From: Candidatus Binatia bacterium
GTDB lineage: Bacteria; Desulfobacterota; Binatia; UBA9968; JAJDTQ01
Direction: 5' to 3'
Length of the DNA: 64,000 nucleotides
Assembly (NCBI GenBank): GCA_951813575.1
Contig: OX638375.1
Coordinates: 1,217,001-1,281,000 of the forward strand
This document shows positions 1-9,393 of this stretch, piece after piece. The position numbers and the translations under genes were made by a program. The notes under the pieces are model-generated. The model was not told the origin of the DNA. It made no database searches and saw only the letters and a program-made list of their open reading frames with translations. Numbering within the stretch: position 1 is the first letter of the stretch; every line of letters starts with the position of its first letter.

Positions 1-643
1 CCACCACGCTGGCGAGGATGCCGAGAAGGATCTGCGTGACGATCACGGTGACGAAGTAGCCCATGCCGTAGCCCCCTTCGCCGTCCCTGTGGAGCGCGCG
101 GTCCACGACGTACCCGATCACGCGGGAAAGGAAGATCACGAACGTGTTGAGAACGCCCTGGAGCAGGGTCAGCGTCACCATGTCGCCGTTGGCCACGTGG
201 CTCACCTCGTGGCCCAGCACGGCGGAGGCCTGATCCGGCTTCATGGCCCGCAACAGTCCCGTGCTGACCGCCACCAGTGAGTTGTTGCGGCTCGGGCCCG
301 TGGCAAAGGCGTTGGGCTCCGGGGAATCGTAGACCGCCACCTCGGGCATGGCGATGTTCGCGGCCCGGGCGTAGTTCTGCACGGTGTTGACAAGCCAGAT
401 CTCGGTGTTGTTCCGGGGCTCATCGATGACCGTCAACCCCATCCATCTCTTGGCCGTCCACTTGGAGATGCGCAGGGAGATGAACGCGCCGCCCATGCCG
501 AAGATGAAGGAGAACGCCAGCAGCGGCCAGAAGTCGACGCCGTACTGGAAAAGCAACCACTCAAGGCCGAATACACGGAGCGCAACGGCCAACACGAAAA
601 CGATCGCAAGGTTGGTGATCAGAAAAAGAAAGACGCGTTTCAT
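1..643 (-). CDS. htpX: Protease HtpX (M48 family), 3'-truncated by window edge
   Basis: Membrane-bound zinc metalloprotease of the M48B family, which degrades misfolded inner-membrane proteins. The reading frame runs from an ATG at 643 to the left edge without a stop, so 214 residues are visible of a family length near 280-295. Two hydrophobic N-terminal segments (starting MKRVFLFLITNLAIVFVLAV) are followed by the HtpX-typical RNNTEIW and PNAFATG blocks. The zinc motif HEVSH lies at residues 145-149, close to its place in E. coli HtpX, and is followed by ANGDMVTLTLLQG. A purine-rich ribosome site (gaggaaggga) precedes the ATG and a sigma70-like promoter lies just upstream. The catalytic core is intact as far as it can be seen. 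Confidence 0.93.
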   Translation of the reverse strand, partial: MKRVFLFLITNLAIVFVLAVALRVFGLEWLLFQYGVDFWPLLAFSFIFGMGGAFISLRISKWTAKRWMGLTVIDEPRNNTEIWLVNTVQNYARAANIAMPEVAVYDSPEPNAFATGPSRNNSLVAVSTGLLRAMKPDQASAVLGHEVSHVANGDMVTLTLLQGVLNTFVIFLSRVIGYVVDRALHRDGEGGYGMGYFVTVIVTQILLGILASVV

Positions 644-686
644 GGACCTGTTCCCTTCCTCTCGCGAATATCAGCCCTCAACAACA

Positions 687-715
687 AATCTACAATGCCG
701 GCGCCGCCGAATCAA
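687..715 (-). promoter_or_regulatory. Sigma70-like promoter for htpX
   Basis: On the minus strand TTGATT (710-715) and TAGATT (687-692) are separated by exactly 17 bases, about 45 bases upstream of the htpX ATG. Seen by eye only; no heat-shock (sigma32) pattern was noticed. Confidence 0.5.
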
Positions 716-785
716 TTTCGCGGGCACCAGGGACTTCGGAAATCTAATCATCGGCGCCGGCTTGTAAAGGATCGCTCCGTTTCGC

Positions 786-2006
786 CTATTCGATTTCCCG
801 GACCGCGGGCAGCCGCACCAGGCCGTAGAACGCCATCAACGCCACCAGGAGACCGCCCAGGGCCACCGCCGCCGGCGCTCCCGCGTACTCGGCCACCGCA
901 CCCGCCACCGCGCCGCCCAGCGGCATGAGGTCCCAGGTAAGGCCGAACAGCCCCAACACCCGGCCCCGGAGCTCGTTGGGAAGGTTGAGCTGCAGGATCG
1001 TGTTGATGGAGGTCAGGTAGATCTGGTTGAACAGCCCGAGAAAGAAGATCAGTCCCAGGGACAAGGGAAACGACGACGAGTACGCAAACAGAATGAGCAG
1101 CATGCCGAAAGTCGCCGCCCCCACCAGCACCTGCCACCCTCTGCGCCCGGCCTGGGCCAGATAAGCGACCGTCAACGTCCCGAGCAACGCGCCCACGCCG
1201 GAGGATGACTGGAGCAGCCCGAACCCGCGGGAGTCCACCAGCAGGATATCCCGGGCGAAAACCGGCATCAGGATGACGAAGGACATGCCGAAGATGCTGT
1301 TGAAGCAGGTGAGTCCCAGCAGGCTGTAGAAAAGCTGGTTCCGCCGGACGAAGTCGAGGCCGGCGAGGATGTTGCGCCACATGCCGCCCTGCGGCTGCCC
1401 GACGATGGGGCGGCTTCGGATGAACGCCCACAGCGCCACCGCCGCCGCCGAGCTCACGAAGCAGGCGATAAAGGTATGGCCGACGCCGAACCAGTGAATC
1501 AGCAGGCCGGCGAGCCCGGGGCCCACCAGACGGCACGCCTGCCACACCGAGCTTCCCAGGGCCACCGCGTTGGCGATCTCCTCCCGCGGCACCATCTCGG
1601 GCAGCAACGCGTACCGGCTGGGCCGGTCGAAGGAACGCAGGAAACCCGAGTTGAACGCGAACACGAGCACGTGCCAGAAGGCGATGCGTTCGGTCAGGAT
1701 CAGCAGCCCCAGCACCAGGTAGGCCAAGGCCAGCAACGACTGGGTCAGCACCATGATGCGCCGCTTGTCGGCCCGGTCCGCGATGGCCCCGCCCACCAAC
1801 ACCAGTGAGACCCGTGGCACGGCGTAGGCGATCCCGGCCACCCCCAGCATCAGGGGCGAGTCCGTCAGCAGAAACACCAGCCAGGCCTGGGCCGCCATCT
1901 CCATGTTGAGCGCCAGCACCGAGGAGAGCTGCCCCAACCAGTAGAAGCGGTAGTTCCGGTGGCGCAGGCCGGCGAACAGCCGGCCAAGCATGGTTTCGGA
2001 TTTCAT
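786..2006 (-). CDS. MFS transporter (MFS_3 / EntS-like exporter)
   Basis: A 406-residue major facilitator protein with about 12 hydrophobic segments. The N-terminal LRHRNYRFYWLGQ block and the loop ADRADKRRIMVL after TM2-TM3 are typical of the MFS_3/enterobactin-exporter-like branch, which mostly contains drug or siderophore exporters. The first ATG (2006) and a second in-frame ATG (1991) are both possible starts, and neither has a strong ribosome site. It is divergent from the flavin oxidoreductase at 2093 across 86 bases, so the two may share a control region. The substrate is unknown; efflux is inferred from the family. Confidence 0.85.
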   Translation of the reverse strand: MKSETMLGRLFAGLRHRNYRFYWLGQLSSVLALNMEMAAQAWLVFLLTDSPLMLGVAGIAYAVPRVSLVLVGGAIADRADKRRIMVLTQSLLALAYLVLGLLILTERIAFWHVLVFAFNSGFLRSFDRPSRYALLPEMVPREEIANAVALGSSVWQACRLVGPGLAGLLIHWFGVGHTFIACFVSSAAAVALWAFIRSRPIVGQPQGGMWRNILAGLDFVRRNQLFYSLLGLTCFNSIFGMSFVILMPVFARDILLVDSRGFGLLQSSSGVGALLGTLTVAYLAQAGRRGWQVLVGAATFGMLLILFAYSSSFPLSLGLIFFLGLFNQIYLTSINTILQLNLPNELRGRVLGLFGLTWDLMPLGGAVAGAVAEYAGAPAAVALGGLLVALMAFYGLVRLPAVREIE

Positions 2007-2092
2007 CGGCGGCTTTGTTTCCAGGGGCCTTTTGGGTATAGAACTCGATGGGCGCGCCGTCCACCGAAGGGCACTCCACGGAGAGTGAATTG

Positions 2093-3157
2093 ATGAAAGT
2101 GAGCCTTTTCACCGAGGTGCAGTGCCCGTCGGGGAGCGTTCCCGCCGAGTTGCTGCAGCAGTTTCTCGAACAGGCCGAGCTGGCCGACAACCTTGGCTAC
2201 GACGGTTATTGGGTCGCCGAGATCCATTTCACCCCCAGCTTCTCTCTCCTGTCCGCCCCTTACGTGGTGCTGGGGGCCGCCACCCAGCGGACCCGCAACC
2301 TGCGCTTGGGGGTTGCCGTCAACACCCTGCCCATCCATCATCCCATGCAGCTTGCCGAGCAGGCCGCCACCCTGGACGTGCTGAGCAACGGCAGGATGTG
2401 CTTCGCCGCCGGCGGCGGGCATCCCCACACCCGGGCCTACGAATGCTTTGGCGTGGAGCACGAGCACGTCCGGGACCTCATGGAGGAGAGCATCGAGGTC
2501 ATCCGGCTGGCCTGGACCCGGGAGGCCGTGGAGTACGAGGGACGGTTTTTCCGGATCCCCAGCATCGTCGCCAATCCCAAGCCGGTGCAGCAGCCCCACC
2601 CGCCCATCTACACCGCCGCGAGCTCCCTCGACGGGGTGAACTTCGCCGCGCGCATGGGTCTCAATCTCTTCATACCCGTGCACGTGCGGACGGCGGAGGA
2701 GCTGCGCGAGTTCTCCGCCACCTACTGGGAGGTGCTGGCGGCCCACGGCCACGACCCGGAAGAGCACGAGCTCGGCCTGCTCCTGCCCATGCACGTCGGC
2801 GGCACCGCCGCCGAGGCCGAGACCCGATCCGAGGCCGGGGTCATGAGCTACTACGACGTGATCCGGGAAACCCGCGGGAGCTACGCCCAGTGGCTGATGT
2901 CGCAGGGACGGCCGCTGCCCGAACGGCTGCGGAAGAACGCGGCGGCGGGCGCCCTGTCCTTCGACCGGGTGTGCAGCGAGTTCGCCGCCATCGGCACGGC
3001 GGACCGGGTGGTGGACAGGATCGGTGAACTGGCTCGCGACACCGGCGCGGGCCACGTGCTGGCGTGGATGAACATCGGCAGCGTCTCCCACCCCCACATC
3101 AAGGAGTCCATGCAGCGCTTCGCCGACGATGCCCTGCCCACGGTGCGGGCGATCTAG
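2093..3157 (+). CDS. LLM-class flavin-dependent oxidoreductase
   Basis: Luciferase-like monooxygenase family protein (bacterial luciferase/alkanal monooxygenase fold, a TIM barrel using reduced FMN or F420). Visible family blocks are the start MKVSLFTEVQ, the segment GYDGYWVAEIHF near residues 35-50, RLGVAVNTLPIHHPMQLAEQ, and GRMCFAAGGGH with FGV.....RDLMEESIEVIRLAW. The frame opens at 2048, but the ATG at 2093 has a ribosome site (ggagag) and begins exactly where the family begins, so 354 residues are annotated. The substrate is unknown; relatives attack small ketones, sulfonates, chelators or hydrocarbons. No flavin reductase lies nearby. It is divergent from the MFS gene. Confidence 0.88.
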   Translation: MKVSLFTEVQCPSGSVPAELLQQFLEQAELADNLGYDGYWVAEIHFTPSFSLLSAPYVVLGAATQRTRNLRLGVAVNTLPIHHPMQLAEQAATLDVLSNGRMCFAAGGGHPHTRAYECFGVEHEHVRDLMEESIEVIRLAWTREAVEYEGRFFRIPSIVANPKPVQQPHPPIYTAASSLDGVNFAARMGLNLFIPVHVRTAEELREFSATYWEVLAAHGHDPEEHELGLLLPMHVGGTAAEAETRSEAGVMSYYDVIRETRGSYAQWLMSQGRPLPERLRKNAAAGALSFDRVCSEFAAIGTADRVVDRIGELARDTGAGHVLAWMNIGSVSHPHIKESMQRFADDALPTVRAI

Positions 3158-3161
3158 CTCG

Positions 3162-3178
3162 GGTCCCGGCTAGGGACC
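3162..3178 (+). terminator. Weak hairpin after the LLM gene
   Basis: GGTCCC / GGGACC inverted repeat with a 5-base loop, starting 5 bases after the stop codon at 3157. There is no T-tract, so it is only a candidate terminator. Confidence 0.3.
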
Positions 3179-3269
3179 TGTCCGGTCAATTCGCACCATA
3201 AGATGCGCCGGATTTTTCGTCGTCGGCAAGGCGCGATGACGAGCAGTGGCGGGCACCACGCGAGGAAGA

Positions 3270-3293
3270 CCCCGGGTCAAGCCCGGGGTGACG
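3270..3293 (-). repeat. Interspersed palindromic repeat, copy 1 (inverse of copy at 17629)
   Basis: A 24-base element with a CCCCGGG...CCCGGGG core and a flanking GTGACG. Its reverse complement occurs without mismatch at 17629-17652. A degenerate second copy lies directly downstream (about 3300-3345). The 275-base gap 3158-3432 holds no gene that I can support; it is GC-rich and dominated by these palindromes. Confidence 0.7.
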
Positions 3294-3432
3294 TCGGGTC
3301 AAGCTTGCCCCGGGCCTGACCCGGGGCCCGGGGTGACGTGACGCCGGCGGCGGGCGAGTCAATGTGGACCCGGCGGGTGAAAGTTGCTAGCTAGTGTCCT
3401 GTAACCGATTCCACGAAAGGCTGCGGTCAGCC

Positions 3433-5676
3433 ATGAACGAGGACACGCAACCCGCCGACACCGCCCGCGAAATCGATCCGATCCGGTACGAGATGTTCCT
3501 CCACCGGCTCTGGGCCATCGGCGAGGAGGGCCGGATGACGCTGCAGCGCGTCACCGCCTCCCCCATCGTCGCCCAGGGCGGCGAGTGCATGAGCTCCTTC
3601 TACGATGCCGGCGGGACCATGGTGCTGGCCTGTTCCGGCCATCTCCGTTTCGCCCATGCCACCTCCGACGCCATCAAGAACCTCATCGACTGCTTCAGCG
3701 AGTCGCCGGGCTTCTTCGACGGCGACCAGTTCTTCTTCAACGACCCTTACGTGGCGGGGGCGCACACCTATGACATGATGGTCATCAAGCCGGTCTTCCA
3801 CGACGGCCGGCTCATCGGCTGGGTGGCCACCAGCACGCACACCGCGGACACCGGCGGCAACCTGCGTGGGGCCGCCACCGAGATCTACCACGAGGGTATC
3901 CGGATCATGGGCCTCAAGATCGTGGAGCGCGACATCTTCCGCGAGGACGTGTTCAAGTCCCTGACCGAGCAGTGCCGGGACCCGCAGTACGTGGGGCTGG
4001 ACCTCAAGGCCATGATCGCGGGCAACAACGTATGCGCGCGGCGCTACCTCGGCCTGGTGGACAAGTTCGGGCTGGAGTTCGTGCAGGCCGCGGGCGCCCG
4101 GATCATCAGCGACACCGAGGCGGCCGCGCGGGCCAAGCTCAGATCCCTGCCGGACGGCACCTGGACCGGACGCACCTACCTGACGACGCTGGATACCAAG
4201 ACCCGGAGGGCCGCGCCGATCCGGATCATGTGCACGCTGACGAAGAAAGGGGATCACCTGGCGCTGGACACCACCGGCACCACCCCCCAGACCAACAGCG
4301 ACGTCAACTCGACCTTTCCCAGCACCCGGGCGCTGATCGGCGTGGCCATCACCAACACGCTCTTCTGGGACGTCCCGTGGAGCGACGGCAAGTGGGCTCC
4401 CATCGACCTGGTGGTGCCGGAGGGGTCGGTGCTGAACTGCCGGTTTCCGGCCGCCTGCGCCGCGGCCCCGGTGGTGGGGGGCATCCTGGTGGCGGCGACG
4501 TGCGAGGCCGCCGGCAAGATGCTTTACGCGGCCGGACGGTACCAGGATGTCCCAGCCACGTGGTACGGCACCTGGTACGAGGGCGGCCCCGGCTACATAC
4601 CCGCGGGTCATAACCGGGAGGGTGTCCGCACCGCCATGGGCATCTACGACATCCACGGAAGCGGCCTCGGCGCTACGCCGCTGCACGACGGCGTCAACTC
4701 CGGCGGCCACATGAACATCCCGTCGGGAGGGATCAGCGACGTCGAACGCACCGAGATGCAGTATCCGCTGCTCTATTTCTCCCGCAACCACAACACCGAC
4801 GGCTCCGGTTTCGGCAAGTACCGCGGCGGGGTCGGCACCTACCGGATCTTCATGGTGTACGGCTCCCAGGACTTCTCCACGGACTTCAAGCCCTACGGCT
4901 GGATACCGCAGGGAGCCTATGGACTGTTCGGCGGCCATCCCACCGGCCCCGGCGGGATCCGCGCCATCTTCCTGACCGAGGGCGACATCCAAGAGCGTTT
5001 GGCGGAAGGCGACTACCCGGCACGGCTTGACGACATCGAAGCGGGCGGATGGGGCCGGGCGCTGATTCCGGAGGGCGCCCCCGGCCGCGTGTCGCTGCCC
5101 GAGTTTACGCTCCTGAGCGACTACGTCCAGAGCGGCGGCGGCTATGGCGATCCGCTGGACCGTGATCCGGCGGCGGTGGCCCGGGACGTCCGGGTGGGCG
5201 TGGCCACGGAAGCATCGGCCCGGCGCTTCTACGGCGTCGTGCTGCGCGGGGAGAACCGCGGGGTCGACGAAACCGCCACCGAGGAACAGCGCCGCGCCAT
5301 ACGGACGGCGCGGCTCGAGGAGGGAGTCCCGGTCACTTCGGACCCCGCACCCGACCCGGAGCACACCGATTGGCGCACGGTGGCGCGCATCCATGAGATC
5401 CTTGAACTAGCCGGCAACGGAGGCGCCAGGCAGATCCGCTGCACGCGCTGTGGTTTTCTCTTCGGCGGCGTCAACGAAAATTACAAGAAGCGCTGCCTCA
5501 AGCGCGTCGTCGAGCTCGACGAGATCGGCGGCCAGCACCCGGCGTCGGGGGCCGGCTATCTGGGAAGGTACCACGAGTACATCTGTCCCGGCTGTGCCAC
5601 CCTGCTCCAGGTAGACGTCTACTGTCCCGAGCTGGGCGGCGACGAAGACCTCTGGGACATCCACATCGAGGCTTGA
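3433..5676 (+). CDS. Hydantoinase B/oxoprolinase family protein with C-terminal acetone-carboxylase-gamma-like zinc domain
   Basis: A 747-residue protein of the HyuB family (N-methylhydantoinase B / acetone carboxylase alpha-like). Residues about 15-600 carry family blocks such as SPIVAQGGECMSSFYD, GDQFFFNDPYVAGAHTYDM and FPSTRALIGV. The last ~90 residues (657-747) form a separate domain with two CxxC pairs (C670/C673 and C718/C721) around a basic NYKKRCLKR stretch and a HEYICPGCATLLQVDV block. That block resembles the small gamma subunit of acetone carboxylase. The ATG at 3433 is preferred over an in-frame upstream codon at 3394. No HyuA/beta-type ATP-binding partner is adjacent. The CoA-transferase follows after 3 bases, so the two are co-transcribed. 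Hydantoin, oxoproline or ketone-type chemistry is inferred only from the family. Confidence 0.85.
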   Translation: MNEDTQPADTAREIDPIRYEMFLHRLWAIGEEGRMTLQRVTASPIVAQGGECMSSFYDAGGTMVLACSGHLRFAHATSDAIKNLIDCFSESPGFFDGDQFFFNDPYVAGAHTYDMMVIKPVFHDGRLIGWVATSTHTADTGGNLRGAATEIYHEGIRIMGLKIVERDIFREDVFKSLTEQCRDPQYVGLDLKAMIAGNNVCARRYLGLVDKFGLEFVQAAGARIISDTEAAARAKLRSLPDGTWTGRTYLTTLDTKTRRAAPIRIMCTLTKKGDHLALDTTGTTPQTNSDVNSTFPSTRALIGVAITNTLFWDVPWSDGKWAPIDLVVPEGSVLNCRFPAACAAAPVVGGILVAATCEAAGKMLYAAGRYQDVPATWYGTWYEGGPGYIPAGHNREGVRTAMGIYDIHGSGLGATPLHDGVNSGGHMNIPSGGISDVERTEMQYPLLYFSRNHNTDGSGFGKYRGGVGTYRIFMVYGSQDFSTDFKPYGWIPQGAYGLFGGHPTGPGGIRAIFLTEGDIQERLAEGDYPARLDDIEAGGWGRALIPEGAPGRVSLPEFTLLSDYVQSGGGYGDPLDRDPAAVARDVRVGVATEASARRFYGVVLRGENRGVDETATEEQRRAIRTARLEEGVPVTSDPAPDPEHTDWRTVARIHEILELAGNGGARQIRCTRCGFLFGGVNENYKKRCLKRVVELDEIGGQHPASGAGYLGRYHEYICPGCATLLQVDVYCPELGGDEDLWDIHIEA

Positions 5677-5679
5677 TTC

Positions 5680-6858
5680 ATGGCGGGGACACTCGAAGGC
5701 ATCAGGATTCTGGAAATATCCAGCTACGTCACCGGCCCGTTCGCATCCATGCTCATGGCGGACCTGGGCGCCGAGGTCATCAAGGTTGAGGACCGGGAGC
5801 GCGGCGACCCGTTCCGCGGCTGGGGCGGCGGGAAAATGTACTCGGCCACCTTCTGCAGCCTGAACCGCAACAAGAAGAGCATCACCCTGGACCTCCGCAA
5901 CGAGGAGGGACAGGAGATCTGCCGCAAGCTCGCCGCCGGGTCGGACGTGCTCGTCGAGAACCACCGTCCGGGGGTCATGGCCCGCCGCGGGCTCGGCTAC
6001 GACACCCTCCGCGAGTTGAACCCGAAGATCATCTATTGCTCCATCTCCGGATTCGGCCAGGAGGGACCGTATCGCGACCGACCCGGATACGACACCGTGG
6101 GCCAGGGAATGAGCGGACTCCTGAGCCTGCTTACGGATCCGGATGATCCCAAGGGAATGGGCATCTCCCTGTCGGACCACCTCACCGGGGTGTACGCGTG
6201 CTACGGCGTGCTGGCGGCGCTGGTGAACCGCTTGATGACCGGAGAGGGACAGATCATCGAGACCTCCCTGCTGCGGGCGTCGGTGTCGTTCACGGCCGAA
6301 AACTGCGCGCGTTACTTCGAGACGGGCGTCGTGCCCAGCAGAGCCGACCGCACGCGTACCGCCGGCGTGTTCGCCTTCGTCGACCGCGACGGCAGGCCCT
6401 TTGTCGTTCACTTGTCCTCGCCCAACAAGTTCTGGCTGGGGCTCGTGGAAGTCGCCGGGAAACCCGAGTGGGCGGAAGACCGCCGCTTCGCCGAAAAGGA
6501 GGGCCGCACCGAACACCACGACCTGCTGGAGCGGGAGCTTCAGGCCATCTTCGAGCGGGACTCGCGCGACGTATGGCTCAGGAAGCTCGAGGAACATGAC
6601 GTGCCCTCCACCCCCCTGAACAACCTCGAGGACATGTTCAACGATCCGCAGGTCCGGCAGTACGGCTTTCCCATCGAGGTGGAGCACCCGAAGATGGGCC
6701 AGGTCAAGCTGGTGGGTAGCGGCGTCAACATGAGCCGGACGCCGCCGGAGACCCCCACCCCTCCGCCCATGCTCGGCGAGGACACCGAGGAGATCCTGCA
6801 AAGCCTGGGATACGGCGCGGAAGCCATCGAGGGGCTGCGCGGCCGGCAGGTCATCTAG
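5680..6858 (+). CDS. CoA-transferase family III (CaiB/BaiF/Frc)
   Basis: A 392-residue formyl-CoA:oxalate/CaiB-type CoA-transferase, which moves CoA between carboxylic acids through an aspartyl-CoA thioester. It opens with LEGIRILEISSYVTGPFASM and LGAEVIKVEDRERGD, as the family does, and contains VENHRPGVM, ISGFGQEGPY and RPGYDTVGQGMSG. The expected nucleophile is D166 in ISLSDHLTG, close to the Asp169 position of Frc. Length is standard. It starts 3 bases after the HyuB-fusion stop, implying that the upstream enzyme's acid product or substrate is handled as a CoA ester. The acids are not identifiable from sequence. Confidence 0.93.
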   Translation: MAGTLEGIRILEISSYVTGPFASMLMADLGAEVIKVEDRERGDPFRGWGGGKMYSATFCSLNRNKKSITLDLRNEEGQEICRKLAAGSDVLVENHRPGVMARRGLGYDTLRELNPKIIYCSISGFGQEGPYRDRPGYDTVGQGMSGLLSLLTDPDDPKGMGISLSDHLTGVYACYGVLAALVNRLMTGEGQIIETSLLRASVSFTAENCARYFETGVVPSRADRTRTAGVFAFVDRDGRPFVVHLSSPNKFWLGLVEVAGKPEWAEDRRFAEKEGRTEHHDLLERELQAIFERDSRDVWLRKLEEHDVPSTPLNNLEDMFNDPQVRQYGFPIEVEHPKMGQVKLVGSGVNMSRTPPETPTPPPMLGEDTEEILQSLGYGAEAIEGLRGRQVI

Positions 6859-7078
6859 GCCGACGGGCTGCCCCGGCGGGGCCTTCGGGGCGGGGCCGGT
6901 GACCGTTCTTGCGTGTTGAGGGCGACGTCAGCCCATGTCGTTTTGCGTTGATTCCTGCCCGCCAATTCTGATAGGAAACTTAATTCTCTTGTAACACGGG
7001 TGCTTGCGGGACCGCTCCGCGTGACCACGCGGATGTCGCGCCGACGCAAGGACGCGGTTCATGGAACGGATGACAGTG

Positions 7079-9382
7079 ATGAAGTACAATGCCAAATCCG
7101 CCGGCCTCATGGTCGCGCTATCCCTGTTGGTGGGCTCCTGCGTCTCCATCGACGAGCACGAGCAACTGAGTCGCGAGAAGCAGCGCGTGGACGCGGACAA
7201 CGCCGCCCTGACGCAGAACCTGGAGAGCCGGGGGCGCGAGGTCACCACACTGGAAACGAAGGTCCAAGAGCTTACGCATGATGTAAACCGGCGCCAGGGG
7301 CTGCTGGATCAAAGGGGACGGGAGCTCGCGGACGCCCGCCGGCAGATCAGCGGGCTGACGGAGTCCCTGACGCAGGTCCGGCAGGAGTTGAACACCGCCG
7401 TCGCCGAACGGCGCGGGACCGTGGACCGCTATCGCCGTCGAGTGGCTGCCGTCACGGCCGAACGGGACGATACGCTCAGGACCGTGGATGACCTCACCGC
7501 CCGGCTCGGCCAGCGCGGCGCCACGGTACGGGAACTGGACGCCAGGGCCCGGGAACTGGCCGGTCTCCGGGACTCTCTGGTGAGGCAGAACGCGCTTCTT
7601 TCGGCGGCCAAAACGGAACTGGAGGAGAATTTCGCCGCGCTCGTGCGCAAGCGGGACGAACTGACCTCGCGAGTGAGCGGGCTCGAGAACGAGGTCGCGC
7701 GCCAGGATCAGGCCATCGCGAGGATGAACACGCAAACCGACCAGCTGAACGCGGCGAAACAGTCCCTGGAGGCGGAGATCGCCGGTCAGAAGGCGAGCGT
7801 GGCGCAGTTGCAGCGACGACTGTCGGAAGTGACAAGCTCGCTGGACCGGACCCGAGCCGAAAAGGATCAGGCGCTGGCGGACCTGGCCGCGAGGGAGAAG
7901 GAAGCCACTCAAAAGCTCGCATCCCTGGAGGCCGCCCGTGACCGGGCGATCCAACAACTCCAGACTCAACTGGCCGAAACCATTCGCTCCCTGGATCGCA
8001 CCCGCGCCGAAAAGGAGCAGGCCCTGGGGGACCTGGCCGCCAAGGAAAAGGAACTGGCGGATCTGTCTGCCAAGGAGCAGGAGGCTACCCGCAGGCTGGC
8101 CGCCCTTGCCGCCGACCATGAAAAGGCCGTCCAGCAACTCCAGCAACAATTGACGGAGGCCACGGCTTCCCTGGAGCAGGGTCAGACCGGGAAGGACCGA
8201 GAAATCGCCGCCCTTACGGACGACCGGCAAGACCTTACGAGGCAGCTTGCCGAGCTGAAGGCGGAACATGACGCCGCCACCCGGCAACTGCGACAGCAGC
8301 TCGATGAAGCCACACGTTCGCTGGAACGAACCCGTGCGGAAAAGGAACAGGCGCTGGGAGCCCTGACCGGAGACCAGAAAGCCATTACGGGGGAAATGAC
8401 CGAGCTCAAGGCCGCGCATGAGCAGGCCGTCGCCCGGCTTCAAGAACAACTGGATCAAACGACGAAGTCGCTGCAGGAGGCGGAGCTTGAAAAGGAAAGG
8501 AGCCAAGCCGAGCTGGCGGCCCTACGGAAACGGATGGAGGAGCAGGCTCCCGCTGACGCAAAAACCCGCCAACAATTGGAGCAACGGCTTGCCGACACGG
8601 AACGTTCCCTCGAGAAGGTGACGTCGGAACGGCAACAGTTCCTGGATGCATTGACCACCGACAAGGAACGGCTCGCCTTGCAGCTTGCCGCATTGACGTC
8701 GGCGAACCAAACCGCGGTGGAACAGCTCGAAAAGCGTCTGGCCGAGGTAACCCGCTCCCTTGAAGAGGCGCGCGCGGACAAGGAACAGGCGCTGGCCGAT
8801 CTCGCCGCCAAGGAGAAGGAAGCGGAGGAAAAACTCGCGGCCCTCGCCGACGCCCACAACCAGGCCGCGACGGAGCTCCAACGGCAACTCGACGAAACCA
8901 ACCGCTCGCTGGAGCAGGCCCGCAACGAAAACGAACAGACCGTAGCCGACGCCGCCGCCAAGGAAAGCGAAGCGGCCGAGAAGCTTGCGGCCCTCACCGC
9001 GGCTCACGAAGAGGCCGCCGCCCAACTGCGGCAGCAAGTGGATGACGCCGTCCGCGCCCAGGAGCAGGCCCGCGCCGAAAAGGACAAGGCCGTGGCCGAT
9101 GTGGCCGCCGGCGAACAGGCCGCCGCGCAACTGCGGCAGCGGTTGGATCGAGCCAGCCTCTCCCTGGAACAGACCCGCACCGAGAAGCAGCAAGCCGTGT
9201 CCGCGCTGGGCGCCGACAAGCAGGAACTCACCCGGCAGATGGTGGCGGCAAGAACCGAACGCGACGTGCTCAAGCAGCAGATCGAGGGAAAGCTGATCCT
9301 GGAGCGCTACTGGCAGTGGATCTTCGGCGCGGTGGTCGGCCTGGCGGCCCTCGGCTGGGGGACCAGGTGGTTCCGGGCGTAA
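7079..9382 (+). CDS. Repetitive coiled-coil lipoprotein with C-terminal membrane segment
   Basis: No named family recognised. Started at the third in-frame ATG (7079), it has a signal peptide MKYNAKSAGLMVALSLLVGS ending at C21, a plausible if not ideal lipobox (VGSC). Residues ~25-735 are almost pure predicted coiled coil, rich in Q, E, A, L, R and K. From about residue 240 they consist of imperfect repeats of roughly 50-60 residues of the type SL.RTRAEKEQAL.DLAAKEKE...LAAL...H..A..QLQQQL.EA. The last ~20 residues (WIFGAVVGLAALGWGTRW) form one transmembrane helix. A lipidated N-terminus plus a C-terminal helix suggests an envelope-spanning or membrane-tethered rod. The upstream 200 bases turn AT-richer, unlike the rest of the window. 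The 3' end faces the minus-strand gene at 9394 with an 11-base gap. Confidence 0.75.
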   Translation: MKYNAKSAGLMVALSLLVGSCVSIDEHEQLSREKQRVDADNAALTQNLESRGREVTTLETKVQELTHDVNRRQGLLDQRGRELADARRQISGLTESLTQVRQELNTAVAERRGTVDRYRRRVAAVTAERDDTLRTVDDLTARLGQRGATVRELDARARELAGLRDSLVRQNALLSAAKTELEENFAALVRKRDELTSRVSGLENEVARQDQAIARMNTQTDQLNAAKQSLEAEIAGQKASVAQLQRRLSEVTSSLDRTRAEKDQALADLAAREKEATQKLASLEAARDRAIQQLQTQLAETIRSLDRTRAEKEQALGDLAAKEKELADLSAKEQEATRRLAALAADHEKAVQQLQQQLTEATASLEQGQTGKDREIAALTDDRQDLTRQLAELKAEHDAATRQLRQQLDEATRSLERTRAEKEQALGALTGDQKAITGEMTELKAAHEQAVARLQEQLDQTTKSLQEAELEKERSQAELAALRKRMEEQAPADAKTRQQLEQRLADTERSLEKVTSERQQFLDALTTDKERLALQLAALTSANQTAVEQLEKRLAEVTRSLEEARADKEQALADLAAKEKEAEEKLAALADAHNQAATELQRQLDETNRSLEQARNENEQTVADAAAKESEAAEKLAALTAAHEEAAAQLRQQVDDAVRAQEQARAEKDKAVADVAAGEQAAAQLRQRLDRASLSLEQTRTEKQQAVSALGADKQELTRQMVAARTERDVLKQQIEGKLILERYWQWIFGAVVGLAALGWGTRWFRA

Positions 9383-9393
9383 CCGTCGGAACG

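Noticed and set aside
3427..5394. A 655-codon minus-strand frame
   Set aside because: Shadow of the HyuB-fusion gene; composition is biased and no family motif is present.
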